This document shows positions 34,521 to 43,480 of a stretch of DNA of 64,000 bases, one piece after another; the first letter of the stretch is position 1, and every line of letters begins with the position of its first letter. The DNA is taken from contig NZ_JABFMW010000023.1 of NCBI RefSeq assembly GCF_013359725.1, positions 1 through 64,000 of the forward strand, given 5' to 3'. The notes beneath the pieces are model-generated. The model saw only the letters and a program-made list of their open reading frames with translations. It made no database searches and was not told the origin of the DNA. Made by a program: the position numbers and the translations under genes. The stretch is from Pseudarthrobacter sp. C4D7 (GTDB lineage: Bacteria > Actinomycetota > Actinomycetes > Actinomycetales > Micrococcaceae).

Positions 34521-35845
34521 TTCCCGAGGGTGCCGTTCATGTTCTCGGCGAACTGCTGGGGCGTAATCGACTTCAGGAACAGCTGGTCGATGTTGTTCAG
34601 CAGGGCCTCGGCGGCGGTGGGGCTGAGCGCCTGGTCCCAGGACTGCTGGAAGCTGGGTGCGTTCTTTGCCATGTCGTAGACGAAGTTCAGGAACGCCTTG
34701 TCCTCGGAGGTGTTCAGCTTGTCCTCGATGCCGTTGACGATCGGCACCGAGCCGGAGTTGATGTAGGCGTCAATCACCGTCTCGGTGAGGATGCCGTCCT
34801 TGAAGAACTTCTTGGCGGACTCCTTTTCCTTGTCGCTGGCCTTGGAGGAGATGGACATGTAGGCTGCGGGGTTTCCCACGCCGTTCTTCGGATCGCCCTT
34901 GCCGCCGGCAACGGTGGGGAACGGGGCGAAGCCCAGCTTGCCGTCCTGGACGAAGTTCTGGCCGGCCTTCTTCATGGAGCCGTAGGTCCAGGAACCGTGC
35001 AGCATCATGGCTGCCTTGCCGGAGAACAGGAGGGCCTGGTCTGCCTGCGAGTCGGCGGTGATGGAGGAGAAGCCCTTGATGAATCCGTCCGCGGAGACGA
35101 GTTCCTGGATCTTGGTGCCGGTCTCGATGACGGCCGGATCCATCCAGGCGTTGGGCTTGCCTTCGAAGATGGCCTTGAACACCTCCGGGCCGCCAATGCG
35201 GTCCAGGAGGTATTCGAGCCACATCATGGAGGTCCACCGCGACTGGCCGCCCAGCGAGAACGGGGCCACGCCCATGTCATTGAAGGTCTTGACCAGGGAC
35301 ATGATGTCCTCCCAGGTCTTGGGCGGCTGGACGCCGGCCTTTTGGAACAGTTCCTTGTTGTAGAACAGGACGATTGGAGCCACGTACTGGTTGGGGAGGG
35401 CGTAGATCTTGCCGTTGATCGTTGCGGCGCCGAAGGAGGCCGGGAAGAACTTGTTCTTGAGGTCGGGGTTCTGCTCGAACCAGCTGGTCAGGTCCTCAAC
35501 CTGGTTTGCTTCGGCGTACGTCTTGAGGCCGCCGCCGCCCCAGCCGTAAATGATGGTGGGTGCCTGGTTGGCGCCGATCGCGGTCTTGATCTTTGTCTTG
35601 TAGGCGTCGTTCTGGAAGTAGGTGACGCTGATCTTGTCCGCGGAGTTGGCTGAATTGAAGGTGTCGACGGCCTTCTGCATGGTGGTCTGGTTGGGTTCTC
35701 CGGACAGATACCACATGCTGGCGCCTCCGTTGGCGCTGGACGCCCCCGGACCTGACGTCCCGCAGGCAGTGGTTGCGGCAACGGCGAAAGGAGTGAGGGC
35801 AGCGAGGGCGAGGAAAGAGCGCCGCGAGGTCTGGGGTTGCTTCAT
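34517..35845 (-). CDS. Carbohydrate ABC transporter substrate-binding lipoprotein
   Basis: 442 residues. The signal peptide has a twin-arginine motif (SRRSFLAL) and a lipobox ending TTAC (Cys about 28), so it is probably Tat-exported and lipid-anchored. The mature part is a family 1 binding protein (SGEPNQTTMQKAVDTFN.., YALPNQYVAPIVLFYNKELF, GKAAMMLHGSWTY). SD TTGGAGAA before the ATG. First gene of the seven-gene operon. The promoter region carries an 18-bp palindrome, probably the site of the divergent LacI protein. Confidence 0.93.
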   Translation of the reverse strand: MKQPQTSRRSFLALAALTPFAVAATTACGTSGPGASSANGGASMWYLSGEPNQTTMQKAVDTFNSANSADKISVTYFQNDAYKTKIKTAIGANQAPTIIYGWGGGGLKTYAEANQVEDLTSWFEQNPDLKNKFFPASFGAATINGKIYALPNQYVAPIVLFYNKELFQKAGVQPPKTWEDIMSLVKTFNDMGVAPFSLGGQSRWTSMMWLEYLLDRIGGPEVFKAIFEGKPNAWMDPAVIETGTKIQELVSADGFIKGFSSITADSQADQALLFSGKAAMMLHGSWTYGSMKKAGQNFVQDGKLGFAPFPTVAGGKGDPKNGVGNPAAYMSISSKASDKEKESAKKFFKDGILTETVIDAYINSGSVPIVNGIEDKLNTSEDKAFLNFVYDMAKNAPSFQQSWDQALSPTAAEALLNNIDQLFLKSITPQQFAENMNGTLGK

Positions 35846-35899
35846 TGCTTCTCCAAGGTGAATGTGCTGTCGAGGTACGGGGCGTCAGCTCCGACGTTC

Positions 35900-35917
35900 G
35901 TTCGAAACATTTCGAAC
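35900..35917. promoter_or_regulatory. LacI-family operator between the ABC operon and lacI gene
   Basis: A perfect inverted repeat, GTTCGAAA-CA-TTTCGAAC, 55 bases upstream of the binding-protein ATG and 166 bases before the LacI start. Overlapping regulation of both directions is likely. An imperfect GTGA..TCAC repeat follows at about 35919-35932. Confidence 0.65.
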
Positions 35918-36082
35918 GGTGATATAAGTCACGCTGTAAACTAAAGCCCTAAAACGCGGCGCGGTCAAGGGATCGTAGAGGATCTTTTTCCGATCTGCTG
36001 TGAAAATCCGGACACGCTTGACCCCGGCAGGGCCATGTCCGCACAATGGTGGCACTCTTCATCTTCGAAAGATTGCGAACCA

Positions 36083-37126
36083 ATGTCGACCAAATTGCCT
36101 GAGCGGACCAAGCCGACGCTCGCCACCGTTGCCAGGCAGGCGGGAGTCTCGGCACCGACTGTGTCGAAAGTGGTGAACGGCCGGGATGATGTGGCGCCTG
36201 AAACCAGGGCGAGGATCCTCGCGGCACTGGAACAAGCGGGGTACCGGTCTCCCGTGCAGCGCCGTGCAGCCACGGAAAGCGCCCCTGTGGTGGAAGTGGT
36301 CATCGATGTGCTCGACTCCGCCTACACCATCCAGGTCCTGAACGGCATCCTGCAGTTTGCGGCCGGCGCCGGCGTCGAGATCCTGGTGAGTGTGACCGGC
36401 CAGTCAACCAGCGGACCGCACAGTCCCGAACGCCGCGCCCAGCGGATCCTGGAAGAGGGCAGGGCAGGCATGATCGTGGTCACCTCAGCCTTCAGCGAGG
36501 ACCAGCTGAATGCCTTCCGTCGCCGCCAGATTCCAGTGGTGGTCATCGACCCCCTTAACCCGCCTTCCGCCGACGTCGTCAGTGTAGGGGCAACCAACTG
36601 GGCCGGCGGCAAGGCGGCCACCGAGCACCTGCTGGGGCTGGGGCACCGCCGCATCGCCTACATCGGCGGGATCGAGGGTGCTGAATGCAACCAGGCGCGG
36701 CTGCATGGCTACATGGCGGCCCTGATGGCGGCCGGTGTTCCGGTGGACCCCCGGTACATTGTTTCCGGTGGCCGGTTCCGGACCGAGAGCGGGGTCAAGG
36801 GCCTCAAAGCCCTGCTGGAGTTGGAGGAACTTCCCACCGCCATCTTCGCGGGGAGCGACACGATCGCGCTGGGCGTCCTCAGTGAGGCGCACCATCACGG
36901 GATCAGGGTCCCGGAGGACATCAGCCTTATCGGTTTCGACGGCACCAACCAGGGAGAGCAGTCCGTTCCTTCCCTGAGCTCGGTGGCCCAGCCCCTTGAG
37001 GAGATGGGACGCGCTGCGCTGAGGTCGCTGCTGCGCCAGGCGCGCGGAGAAGTCCTGGATTCCCACCGGGTGGAGCTGGCCACCCACGTCATCGTCCGCG
37101 AATCCACCGCTCCGCCGGGCGCCTGA
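36083..37126 (+). CDS. LacI-family transcriptional regulator
   Basis: 347 residues from the ATG at 36083; the HTH begins a few residues in (TLATVARQAGVSAPTVSKVVNG, shown shortened as TVARQAGVSAPTVSKVVNG) with the hinge helix after it. The periplasmic-binding-protein-like effector domain covers about 65-335, with GHRRIAYIGG and LIGFDGT as family landmarks. An ATG at 36035 would add 16 residues without support. It is divergent from the sugar ABC operon and almost certainly its repressor. It ends before a strong terminator facing the apionate operon. Confidence 0.92.
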   Translation: MSTKLPERTKPTLATVARQAGVSAPTVSKVVNGRDDVAPETRARILAALEQAGYRSPVQRRAATESAPVVEVVIDVLDSAYTIQVLNGILQFAAGAGVEILVSVTGQSTSGPHSPERRAQRILEEGRAGMIVVTSAFSEDQLNAFRRRQIPVVVIDPLNPPSADVVSVGATNWAGGKAATEHLLGLGHRRIAYIGGIEGAECNQARLHGYMAALMAAGVPVDPRYIVSGGRFRTESGVKGLKALLELEELPTAIFAGSDTIALGVLSEAHHHGIRVPEDISLIGFDGTNQGEQSVPSLSSVAQPLEEMGRAALRSLLRQARGEVLDSHRVELATHVIVRESTAPPGA

Positions 37127-37154
37127 GCGCCAAGACAGTGCCATAGACACCAAA

Positions 37155-37201
37155 AGCGGCGGCTGCCACCCGGGCCATGGGGCCGGGTGGCAACCGCCGC
37201 T
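37155..37201. terminator. Bidirectional terminator between convergent lacI and the apionate operon
   Basis: A two-part stem: AGCGGCGG..GCCACCCGG pairs with CCGGGTGGC..CCGCCGCT around a short loop. AAAA precedes it on the plus strand, giving U-residues for the minus-strand operon. It separates two transcription units that run into each other. Confidence 0.8.
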
Positions 37202-37214
37202 GTGGTGAGGGGTC

Positions 37215-38075
37215 TTAGCGCTTGACCGCTTCCAGCTTGAGCATCTTGGCGATGACGCCGTCGAGTTCGGAGTCGTCGAAGATCTTCTTCCAGTCGTCCT
37301 TGATGATGGTGTCCTTGCCGTACTGGATGGCGATTTCGCAGGCCTCGGAGAACGGGTTGGAGCCTCGCAGTGCATTGGTCAGCGCGATCTGGACGTGGCC
37401 GAACAACATGGCCTTCGCGGCTTCCTCGGGGACGCCCGCGGTGTGGACAGTCTCGTGCAGTGCTTCGTTGAGCAGGGTGCCGATCATGCAGGCCACGGTC
37501 TCCACCAGGGTGGGTTCAAGGATGGCGAGCTGCTTGACGGTGACCCAGTGGACGTCGATGACGGGGGCATAGATGGTGCGGATGGTCGCCTCCGCAGCAG
37601 CCTTGGCCGCCTCCGGGGCATCCTGGTCGATGGCTGCCACGACGTTCTGGGGGGCACCCTCGCCGCCGAAGGTGTCGGCCCATTCCTCCTTGGTGGTGCG
37701 CTCCAGGAACACGGATGGGTGGCAGGGGTGCGCAACTGCCTGGACGACGTCGTCGCGCTTTGCCAGCAGGCCGGCGTAAGCGGCGGCGGGGTCCAGGGTG
37801 AGGAGGATGGATCCGGCTTTCATCTGCGGGACAACGCCCTCGGACACGATGCCCAGGACGGTGTCCGGGACGGCGAGGATCACCACGTCGGCGCCCTTGA
37901 CGGCGGCGTCCGTGGCGGTGATTTCGCGGCCTTCGGCCTGGACGCGTTCCTGGCCGGCGGGGGAGTTTTCGCTGTAGAAGACGGTGTGGCCGGACTTCTG
38001 GAGGTTGCGGGAAACACGCAGCCCCATCTTTCCTCCGGCTCCGATGACGGCGACGGTCAAAGTTTCTGCTGACAT
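37215..38075 (-). CDS. apnO: PGDH_C-domain oxidoreductase, probable D-apionate oxidoisomerase
   Basis: 286 residues: N-terminal Rossmann fold (AVIGAGGKMGLRVSRNL, then VVILAVPDTVLG) and a C-terminal all-helical domain of the phosphogluconate dehydrogenase C-terminal type (IYAPVIDVHWVTVKQLAILEP with probable catalytic His/Lys). ApnO, which oxidises and rearranges D-apionate to 3-oxo-isoapionate, has this architecture and length. The next four genes match the remaining steps to D-erythrose 4-phosphate, which is the main support. Last gene of the operon, one base after the previous stop. The assignment is from family and context. Confidence 0.75.
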   Translation of the reverse strand: MSAETLTVAVIGAGGKMGLRVSRNLQKSGHTVFYSENSPAGQERVQAEGREITATDAAVKGADVVILAVPDTVLGIVSEGVVPQMKAGSILLTLDPAAAYAGLLAKRDDVVQAVAHPCHPSVFLERTTKEEWADTFGGEGAPQNVVAAIDQDAPEAAKAAAEATIRTIYAPVIDVHWVTVKQLAILEPTLVETVACMIGTLLNEALHETVHTAGVPEEAAKAMLFGHVQIALTNALRGSNPFSEACEIAIQYGKDTIIKDDWKKIFDDSELDGVIAKMLKLEAVKR

Positions 38076-38076
38076 T

Positions 38077-38877
38077 TCACTTGCTCCTTAGGAATTCGAT
38101 GCTTTGCCGGGTCCACTGGTTTTCGAGCCGGATGGTTTCCGCCTCGGAGTCCTGCCAGGGCAGCCAGTGTTCGACGATCTGGTTGATGTTGCGTTCGTGC
38201 GGCCGGATCTTCCCGGCCATGTACCCGTAGTCGAGCAGGCCTTCGCCCAAGGGTGCGCCGGAGTAGGTGAAGCCCACCCACCCGTCTTTGCGGCTGAAGG
38301 CAAAGTCCTTGATGTGCATGTTCAGGACGTAGGGCGCGACGGCGTCAATCACCTCGCGCGGCATCTCCAGTGCCGCGACGGTGTTGGCGGGGTCGCTGCA
38401 GATCCCCAGGGACGGGCTGTCCACGCCGCGGATCACGTCCAGGACCCGGGCGGTGGGGACCTGTTCGTAGGTTTCCACCGCGATCTTCACCCCGGTGGCT
38501 TCGAACGCCGGCAGGACGTCCTTGAAGATGCCCACCGCTTCCTCCGTGGTGGGGGTGTGGCCCGGGGAGTTGAACATGGTGCGCAGCAGCGGCGAGCCCA
38601 GGATCCCAGCGATGTGCAGGAATTTACGCAGGTGCTCCGGGCGGATGCCTTTGGTGCCCAGCTCAAGGCTGATACCCAGCCGGTCCGCGGTGGCACGGAC
38701 GGCGGCCAGGCCGGCGTCGTCCATCTCCTCCAGTGGTGCGTAATCGCAGACCTGGAACAAGTCCACGCCCAGTCCCGCTGTCCGTTCCAGGGCGTCATGG
38801 ATGCTCAGGGGGCGGGAGACCTTGTCCGAGAGCTGCCAGAAGAACGCGTAGCTGCTCAAACCGATTCGTGAGGTCAC
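38077..38877 (-). CDS. oiaC: TIM-barrel isomerase/epimerase-fold protein, probable 3-oxo-isoapionate decarboxylase
   Basis: 266 residues from a GTG at 38877 in a GTGA overlap with the preceding gene. Xylose-isomerase-like TIM barrel: IGLSSYAFFWQLSD at the start, metal-site strands IAVETYE (Glu), GICSDPAN (Asp), LNMHIKDF (His/Asp). OiaC enzymes of this fold decarboxylate 3-oxo-isoapionate to L-erythrulose, exactly the step between its neighbours. If the cluster served another substrate it would be an epimerase instead. It differs from the barrel enzyme at 30.4 kb. Confidence 0.7.
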   Translation of the reverse strand: MTSRIGLSSYAFFWQLSDKVSRPLSIHDALERTAGLGVDLFQVCDYAPLEEMDDAGLAAVRATADRLGISLELGTKGIRPEHLRKFLHIAGILGSPLLRTMFNSPGHTPTTEEAVGIFKDVLPAFEATGVKIAVETYEQVPTARVLDVIRGVDSPSLGICSDPANTVAALEMPREVIDAVAPYVLNMHIKDFAFSRKDGWVGFTYSGAPLGEGLLDYGYMAGKIRPHERNINQIVEHWLPWQDSEAETIRLENQWTRQSIEFLRSK

Positions 38878-39677
38878 GCCGCCACCTCCGCATCGTCCAG
38901 ACGCGCCGCGGTCTCGTCCAGGATGGTCTTCAGCGCCTTGGGGTCGTGGGCGAAGCGGCCCAGGAACAAGCCGGCGACGGCGGGGTCCAACTGGGTGATC
39001 AGGCCCGGGCCGGCACTGCCGCCGTAGATCACCCGGCTGTCCTCCTGGCCCGGCAGGCTGCGCAGGTGCGCGTCCAGCCCGGTGATAACCGCGCTGATGT
39101 AGTCCGGCGTCGCCGGTTCCGGGGCCCCAATGGCCCACTGCGGCTCGTAGGCCACGATGGTCCGCCCTGCCGGTCCCAGGGAGGAAGCGCGGTTCAGGAC
39201 GCCGTCAATCTCGGCAGTGCACTGTGCGATGGCTTCCTCCACCGATCCTTGCTGCTGCTCGCCAACGCACAGGACCGGGGTCAGGCCGTTGCGGTAGGCA
39301 GCTGCGGTCTTCAGTCCAATGACGCGGTCATCCTCGCCGAAAATCCGGCGGCGTTCGGCGTGGCCTACTTCTGCATAGCGGCCGCCGAGCTCGGCGATGG
39401 TCTTGCCGCCCACTTCGCCGGTGAAGGCGCCTTCGTCCTCCCAGAAGATGTCCTGGGCACCACTGGCGGCACCGGCCGGGCCAAGGATCCGCGTGGCTTC
39501 CGGCAGTGCCGGGAGGACGGGCAGGACGAAAAGTTCGATCTCACCGCTTTGCACCGCCGGATGGGCGAAGGCGATGGCGGCCACGTCGTGGCAGTAGTCC
39601 ACCGTGTGGGCGTAGCCGAAGTACATCTTCAGGCTGACGCCGATGATGGCCTGGGGGTTTTTAGCAGGAAGTGACAC
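38874..39677 (-). CDS. Triosephosphate isomerase-like protein, probable L-erythrulose-1-phosphate isomerase
   Basis: 267 residues from a GTG that overlaps the RpiB-type gene by 17 bases. TIM catalytic residues are kept: Lys in GVSLKMYFG (Ser replaces the usual Asn), His in AEVGHAERR and Glu in AYEPQWAIG; the phosphate loop IYGGSAGPG is present. Proteins of this type (LerI/EryH) interconvert L-erythrulose 1-phosphate and D-erythrulose 4-phosphate in tetritol and apionate pathways. Setting among a kinase and an RpiB homologue makes a glycolytic TpiA unlikely. Confidence 0.82.
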   Translation of the reverse strand: MSLPAKNPQAIIGVSLKMYFGYAHTVDYCHDVAAIAFAHPAVQSGEIELFVLPVLPALPEATRILGPAGAASGAQDIFWEDEGAFTGEVGGKTIAELGGRYAEVGHAERRRIFGEDDRVIGLKTAAAYRNGLTPVLCVGEQQQGSVEEAIAQCTAEIDGVLNRASSLGPAGRTIVAYEPQWAIGAPEPATPDYISAVITGLDAHLRSLPGQEDSRVIYGGSAGPGLITQLDPAVAGLFLGRFAHDPKALKTILDETAARLDDAEVAA

Positions 39678-40131
39678 CCTCGTAGTCCTTAATCAGTGCG
39701 ACCTTCTCTGCCGAAGCGGAGCTTTCGTCGAAGGTGTAGGTGAGCCATTCCTTCGCCAGACGGCGGGCCAGTTCCAGTCCGACAACGCGCTGGCCGAAGG
39801 TGAGGACCTGGGCGTTGTTGGACAGGATGGCCCGCTCAACGGAGAAGGAATCGTGCGCTGTGACGGCGCGGACGCCCGGGACCTTGTTCGCAGCGATCGC
39901 GACGCCGAGCCCGGTGCCGCAGACCAGGAGGGCCCGGTCGGCCTTGCCGGCGGCCACCAGTTCTGCCGCGGCGATGGCCACGGAGGGGTAAGGAGTGTGG
40001 CTGGCAGCGTCCACCCCGACGTCGGTCACGGATTCAACCAGTTCGGAGGATTCCAGGTCAGCCTTGAGGGCTTCCTTGTAGTCGAAACCGGCGTCGTCGG
40101 CTCCAATGACCAGGCGCAGCTTGGTGCTCAT
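39661..40131 (-). CDS. RpiB/LacAB-family isomerase, probable D-erythrulose-4-phosphate isomerase
   Basis: 156 residues: [14 protein letters not shown] at the start, the catalytic Cys in [16 protein letters not shown] (about 71) and the anion-binding [16 protein letters not shown]. The expected product is D-erythrose 4-phosphate (DerI/EryI role), which enters central metabolism. It couples to the kinase gene by an ATGA overlap and to the TIM-like gene by a 17-base overlap. Ribose-5-phosphate isomerase activity is possible but would not explain its place here. Confidence 0.85.
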   Translation of the reverse strand: MSTKLRLVIGADDAGFDYKEALKADLESSELVESVTDVGVDAASHTPYPSVAIAAAELVAAGKADRALLVCGTGLGVAIAANKVPGVRAVTAHDSFSVERAILSNNAQVLTFGQRVVGLELARRLAKEWLTYTFDESSASAEKVALIKDYEGVTSC

Positions 40132-41870
40132 GCGTTCTCCTTGATGGTGATGTTTTGGCTGAGGGTGTTGTGGATGGCCCGGACAATCAGGGCCATGGAA
40201 ACCGCGCCGGCATCAGGGGTGCCCAGGCTTTTTTCGGCGTGGGGCCGGGCACGGCCCATGAGGGGCAGCAGGTTGGCGGTGTCCTCGGCAGCCTGCTGGG
40301 CAGCTCCGGCGGCCGCATCCCACGCGTCGGCCAGCGGCTTGCCGCCGTTGACGCCGGCGGTGAGGGCGTCGCGGAAGGGGACCAGCACGTCCACCAGTGT
40401 TTTGTCGCCCACCTTGGCCTTGCCGAAGTCCATGATCGAGGCTGCGGCGCCGGCCACTCCGGCGGCGACAGCACCGGCGTCGGGTGCATTGCTGTCACCC
40501 ACGGCGTCGCCGACGGCGCGCAGGGCCATGCCCCAGAGCGCACCGGATGTGCCCCCTGCCTTGTCGGCCCAGGCATCGGCGGCGAAGTAAAGGGTGGTTG
40601 CTGCGCCGGCACCGCGGGCAACGGCATATGCCGCGGCTTGCACGGCGGCGCGGACGCCGCGCTCCATGCCGAGGCCGTGGTCGCCGTCGCCGGCGACCGC
40701 GTCGATCCGGCCCAGTTCGGCGGCGTTGGCGTCCACCACGTCCTTGGCGGCGCCAAGCGCCGCGAGGATGCGGACCGCACCGGCCCGGGATTCAGCGGTT
40801 GCCTCGGGGATGGAAAGTTCGACGTCGGCGGTCTCGCCCGCCGTCTCCTCCAGCGCTTCGGCGGTGACGGCGCCGCGGCGGAAGGCCGGTGCGTCGGCGG
40901 GGGCGTTCCAGAGGGCCTCAAGTTCCTCATCGAGCCAGAAGAGCGTCAAGGAGGTGCCGGCCATGTCGAAGCTGGTGACCAGCTCGCCCACCTGCGGGTC
41001 CACCGCTTGCAGGCCTGCCTCAGCCAGGAGTTGAGCCACGCGGCGGTACACCACGAAGAGTTCCTCGTACTTGACGCTGCCCAGGCCGTTGAGGATCGGG
41101 ACCACACGGGCGTTGGTGGCCTCAACGCCGTCGGGTATTTCGCTGAGGAGCTTGCCAACCAGCAGTTCGGCGAGCTTATCCGCCGTCGGAATGCCGGTTT
41201 CTTCAATTCCCGGCTCGCCGTGGATGCCCATGCCCACCGCCATCCGGCCCTCGGGAACGGAGAACAGCGGCGCTTCGGCACCTGGCAGCGTACAGCCGGT
41301 GAAGGCGACGCCGAACGAACGGGTGCGGTGGTTGGCGCGTTCTGCGATTTCCATCACCGCATCCATGCCATAGGCGGCCTCCGCGGCGGCGGCCGCCACC
41401 TTGAACACGGTGAGGTCTCCGGCAATGCCGCGGCGCTTGGTGTGCTCTTCGATCGGGGCAGAGGAAACATCGTCCGTGACGGCGATGCTGCGGCAGTCGA
41501 TACCTTCGCGGCGGAGCTTTTCCTGGGCCTGGGTAAAGTGCAGGACGTCACCGGCGTAGTTGCCGTAACCCAGCAGCACGCCGGCGCCGTTGTTGGCGGC
41601 CCTGGCCACGTTGTAGACCTGCTGGGCCGACGGCGACGCGAAGAGGTTGCCCATGGCGGCGCCGTGAGCCAGGCCTTGGCCCACGAGTCCGGCAAAGGCC
41701 GGGTAATGGCCGGAACCGCCGCCAATCACCAGTGCCACAGTGCTTGGCGTGCTCTTGGTGTTGCGGACAACGCCTCCGGAAACACGCCTCACCCAACGGC
41801 CGTGGGAGGCGACAAAGCCATCGATCATTTCGTCAGCGAAGGCTGACGGTTCGTTGAACAGGCGGGTCAT
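40128..41870 (-). CDS. DhaK-DhaL fused kinase, probable L-erythrulose kinase
   Basis: 580 residues; ATG at 41870 with AGGAGC 8 bases upstream. The N-terminal DhaK domain (1-330) has [15 protein letters not shown] and the substrate-binding His in GMGIHGEPG. The C-terminal DhaL ATP domain (about 375-575) has [11 protein letters not shown] with the Mg-binding Asp residues. ATP-dependent dihydroxyacetone-type kinases of this form include LerK, which phosphorylates L-erythrulose at C1. Its neighbours support L-erythrulose over dihydroxyacetone. A stem-loop lies between it and the transporter gene. Confidence 0.85.
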   Translation of the reverse strand: MTRLFNEPSAFADEMIDGFVASHGRWVRRVSGGVVRNTKSTPSTVALVIGGGSGHYPAFAGLVGQGLAHGAAMGNLFASPSAQQVYNVARAANNGAGVLLGYGNYAGDVLHFTQAQEKLRREGIDCRSIAVTDDVSSAPIEEHTKRRGIAGDLTVFKVAAAAAEAAYGMDAVMEIAERANHRTRSFGVAFTGCTLPGAEAPLFSVPEGRMAVGMGIHGEPGIEETGIPTADKLAELLVGKLLSEIPDGVEATNARVVPILNGLGSVKYEELFVVYRRVAQLLAEAGLQAVDPQVGELVTSFDMAGTSLTLFWLDEELEALWNAPADAPAFRRGAVTAEALEETAGETADVELSIPEATAESRAGAVRILAALGAAKDVVDANAAELGRIDAVAGDGDHGLGMERGVRAAVQAAAYAVARGAGAATTLYFAADAWADKAGGTSGALWGMALRAVGDAVGDSNAPDAGAVAAGVAGAAASIMDFGKAKVGDKTLVDVLVPFRDALTAGVNGGKPLADAWDAAAGAAQQAAEDTANLLPLMGRARPHAEKSLGTPDAGAVSMALIVRAIHNTLSQNITIKENA

Positions 41871-41925
41871 GGGAAAAGCTCCTGGGCCTAGCTGGGGAAG
41901 GGTGTTGGGGACTGTGGTTGGTGTG

Positions 41926-41954
41926 GGGGCGCCTTCGGGCAAGGAAGGCGCCCC
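41926..41954. promoter_or_regulatory. Intercistronic stem-loop between transporter and kinase genes
   Basis: GGGGCGCCTTC and GAAGGCGCCCC form an 11-bp perfect stem with a 7-base loop. On the minus strand no U-run follows, so it probably does not terminate the operon fully; processing or mRNA stability is more likely. Confidence 0.55.
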
Positions 41955-41977
41955 GGGGTTTTACGGTGCTTTGCCGC

Positions 41978-43342
41978 TCAGCGTTCGGCGTGCTGCCCGG
42001 CGGCTGCGGGATCCAGTGCCTCGCCGGAGACACCCTCGGCGACACGGCCGGAGCGGCTCAGCACCACCATCAGGACGGCGGAGAGGAGCATGAAACCGCC
42101 CACCACGAACATCGGCACCGAGTAGTCGCCGGTCCAGTCCTTAAGCCAACCGGTGATGTAGCCGGCGCTGAAGCCGGCCAGGTTGCCCACCGTGTTGATC
42201 AGGGCGATGCCCGCTGCGGCGGCAGCACCGGTGAGGAACTGGGTGGGAACCGTCCAGAAGTTCGGCAGCGCAGCGAAGATGGCCATTGCCGTGATGGTGA
42301 TGACGGCAATGGTGGCTGCCGGGGAGCCGGCGAACAATGCCAGCGGGATGCTCAGCCCGCCCACCAGAGCAGGGACTGCGATGTGCCAGGTCTTGACGCC
42401 GCGCTTGGTGGCGTCCTTGGACCAGAAGTACAGGGCGATGGCTGCCGGCAGGTAGGGGATGGCGGTGATCAGGCCCTTCTGGAAGACATCGAACTTGGTG
42501 CCGTAGATGCCTTCGAAGCCGGCGATGATGGTCGGCAGGAAGAAGCCGAGCGCGTACAGGCCGTAGATGAAGCCGAAGTAGATCAGGGAGAGCATCCAGA
42601 CGCGGCCGTTGCCAAAGACGGTGCGGACGCTGACGTGCTTGTTTCCCGCGGCGGTTTCGTTCTTCTCCTTCTCCAGTGCGCCCGTCAGCCAGGTCTTTTC
42701 CTCGGCGGTGAGCCACTTGGCCTTGGCGGGGGAATCGGCCAGGTAGAACCAGGAAATGATGCCGATGAGGATGGCGGGGACGGCAACGCCGAGGAACATC
42801 ACGCGCCAGCCTTCGAGCCCGAAGAGGCCGTGCTGCTGGATGAGGATGCCCGCCAGCGGGGCCCCGATAACGGTGGTCAGCGGCTGGGCCAGGTAGAACA
42901 GTGCCAGGATCTTGCTGCGGTGCCGGGCAGGAACCCAGAGGCTCAGGAAAAGGATGGCGCCCGGGAAGAAGCCGGCTTCGGCAACGCCGAGGATGAAGCG
43001 CAGGATGTAAAGCTGCTCAACGTTGGCCACCCAGGTAAACAGCAGGGAGACGATGCCCCAGCTGACCATGATGCGGGCCAGCCACCGGCGGGCGCCGAAC
43101 TTGTGCAGTGCCAGGTTGGAGGGGATCTCCAGCAGGATGTAGCCGATGAAGAAGACGCCGGAGGCGAAGCCGAACTGGGCGGCGTTCAGGGCCAGGTCCT
43201 TGTTCATGCCGTTGGGGCCCGCGAAAGAGATGGCGGTGCGGTCGAGGTAGTTGATGAAGAACATCAGGGCGACGAACGGCACAAGCCGGATTGCCACTTT
43301 CCTGATTGCGGATTTTTCGACCACCGATTGTGTGGTGTCCAC
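41978..43342 (-). CDS. MFS transporter (anion:cation symporter group), probable apionate importer
   Basis: 454 residues, twelve predicted helices; GTG at 43342 with AGGAGT 7 bases upstream. N-terminal FINYLDRTAISFA and the loop 2-3 motif ALHKFGARRW are typical of the ACS family, whose members import organic anions such as sugar acids. It is first in the minus-strand operon with the tetrulose-phosphate enzymes, 107 bases ahead of the kinase. D-apionate as substrate is inference from context. Confidence 0.85.
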   Translation of the reverse strand: MDTTQSVVEKSAIRKVAIRLVPFVALMFFINYLDRTAISFAGPNGMNKDLALNAAQFGFASGVFFIGYILLEIPSNLALHKFGARRWLARIMVSWGIVSLLFTWVANVEQLYILRFILGVAEAGFFPGAILFLSLWVPARHRSKILALFYLAQPLTTVIGAPLAGILIQQHGLFGLEGWRVMFLGVAVPAILIGIISWFYLADSPAKAKWLTAEEKTWLTGALEKEKNETAAGNKHVSVRTVFGNGRVWMLSLIYFGFIYGLYALGFFLPTIIAGFEGIYGTKFDVFQKGLITAIPYLPAAIALYFWSKDATKRGVKTWHIAVPALVGGLSIPLALFAGSPAATIAVITITAMAIFAALPNFWTVPTQFLTGAAAAAGIALINTVGNLAGFSAGYITGWLKDWTGDYSVPMFVVGGFMLLSAVLMVVLSRSGRVAEGVSGEALDPAAAGQHAER

Positions 43343-43418
43343 GTTGACTCCTAGATGTTGGTGTCCCGGCCGCATCCGTCACTGGAGGCGTGGGGCTGTC
43401 TCATGTGCACGCGGGCTT

Positions 43419-43429
43419 GGGGGGGGGGG
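43419..43429 (+). repeat. Homopolymer of 11 G
   Basis: A run of eleven G in the leader between the MFS gene and its regulator. It is noncoding here; it may vary in length or be a sequencing-error hot spot. Confidence 0.9.
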
Positions 43430-43480
43430 TCCGCGGCGGCTGAAGCTGTGAGTTCCACCATAGAATCGAAACTAGAATTG

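Noticed and set aside
38874..39677. TIM-like protein considered as the glycolytic triosephosphate isomerase TpiA
   Set aside because: It is coupled to RpiB-type and DhaK-type genes instead of gap-pgk, and the first active-site Asn is Ser, so a tetrulose-phosphate isomerase fits better.
40155..41846. Open frame of 563 codons on the plus strand opposite the DhaK-DhaL kinase gene
   Set aside because: Antisense shadow: low-complexity Gly/His/Val composition, no ribosome-binding site and no family, whereas the minus-strand gene has full kinase motifs.
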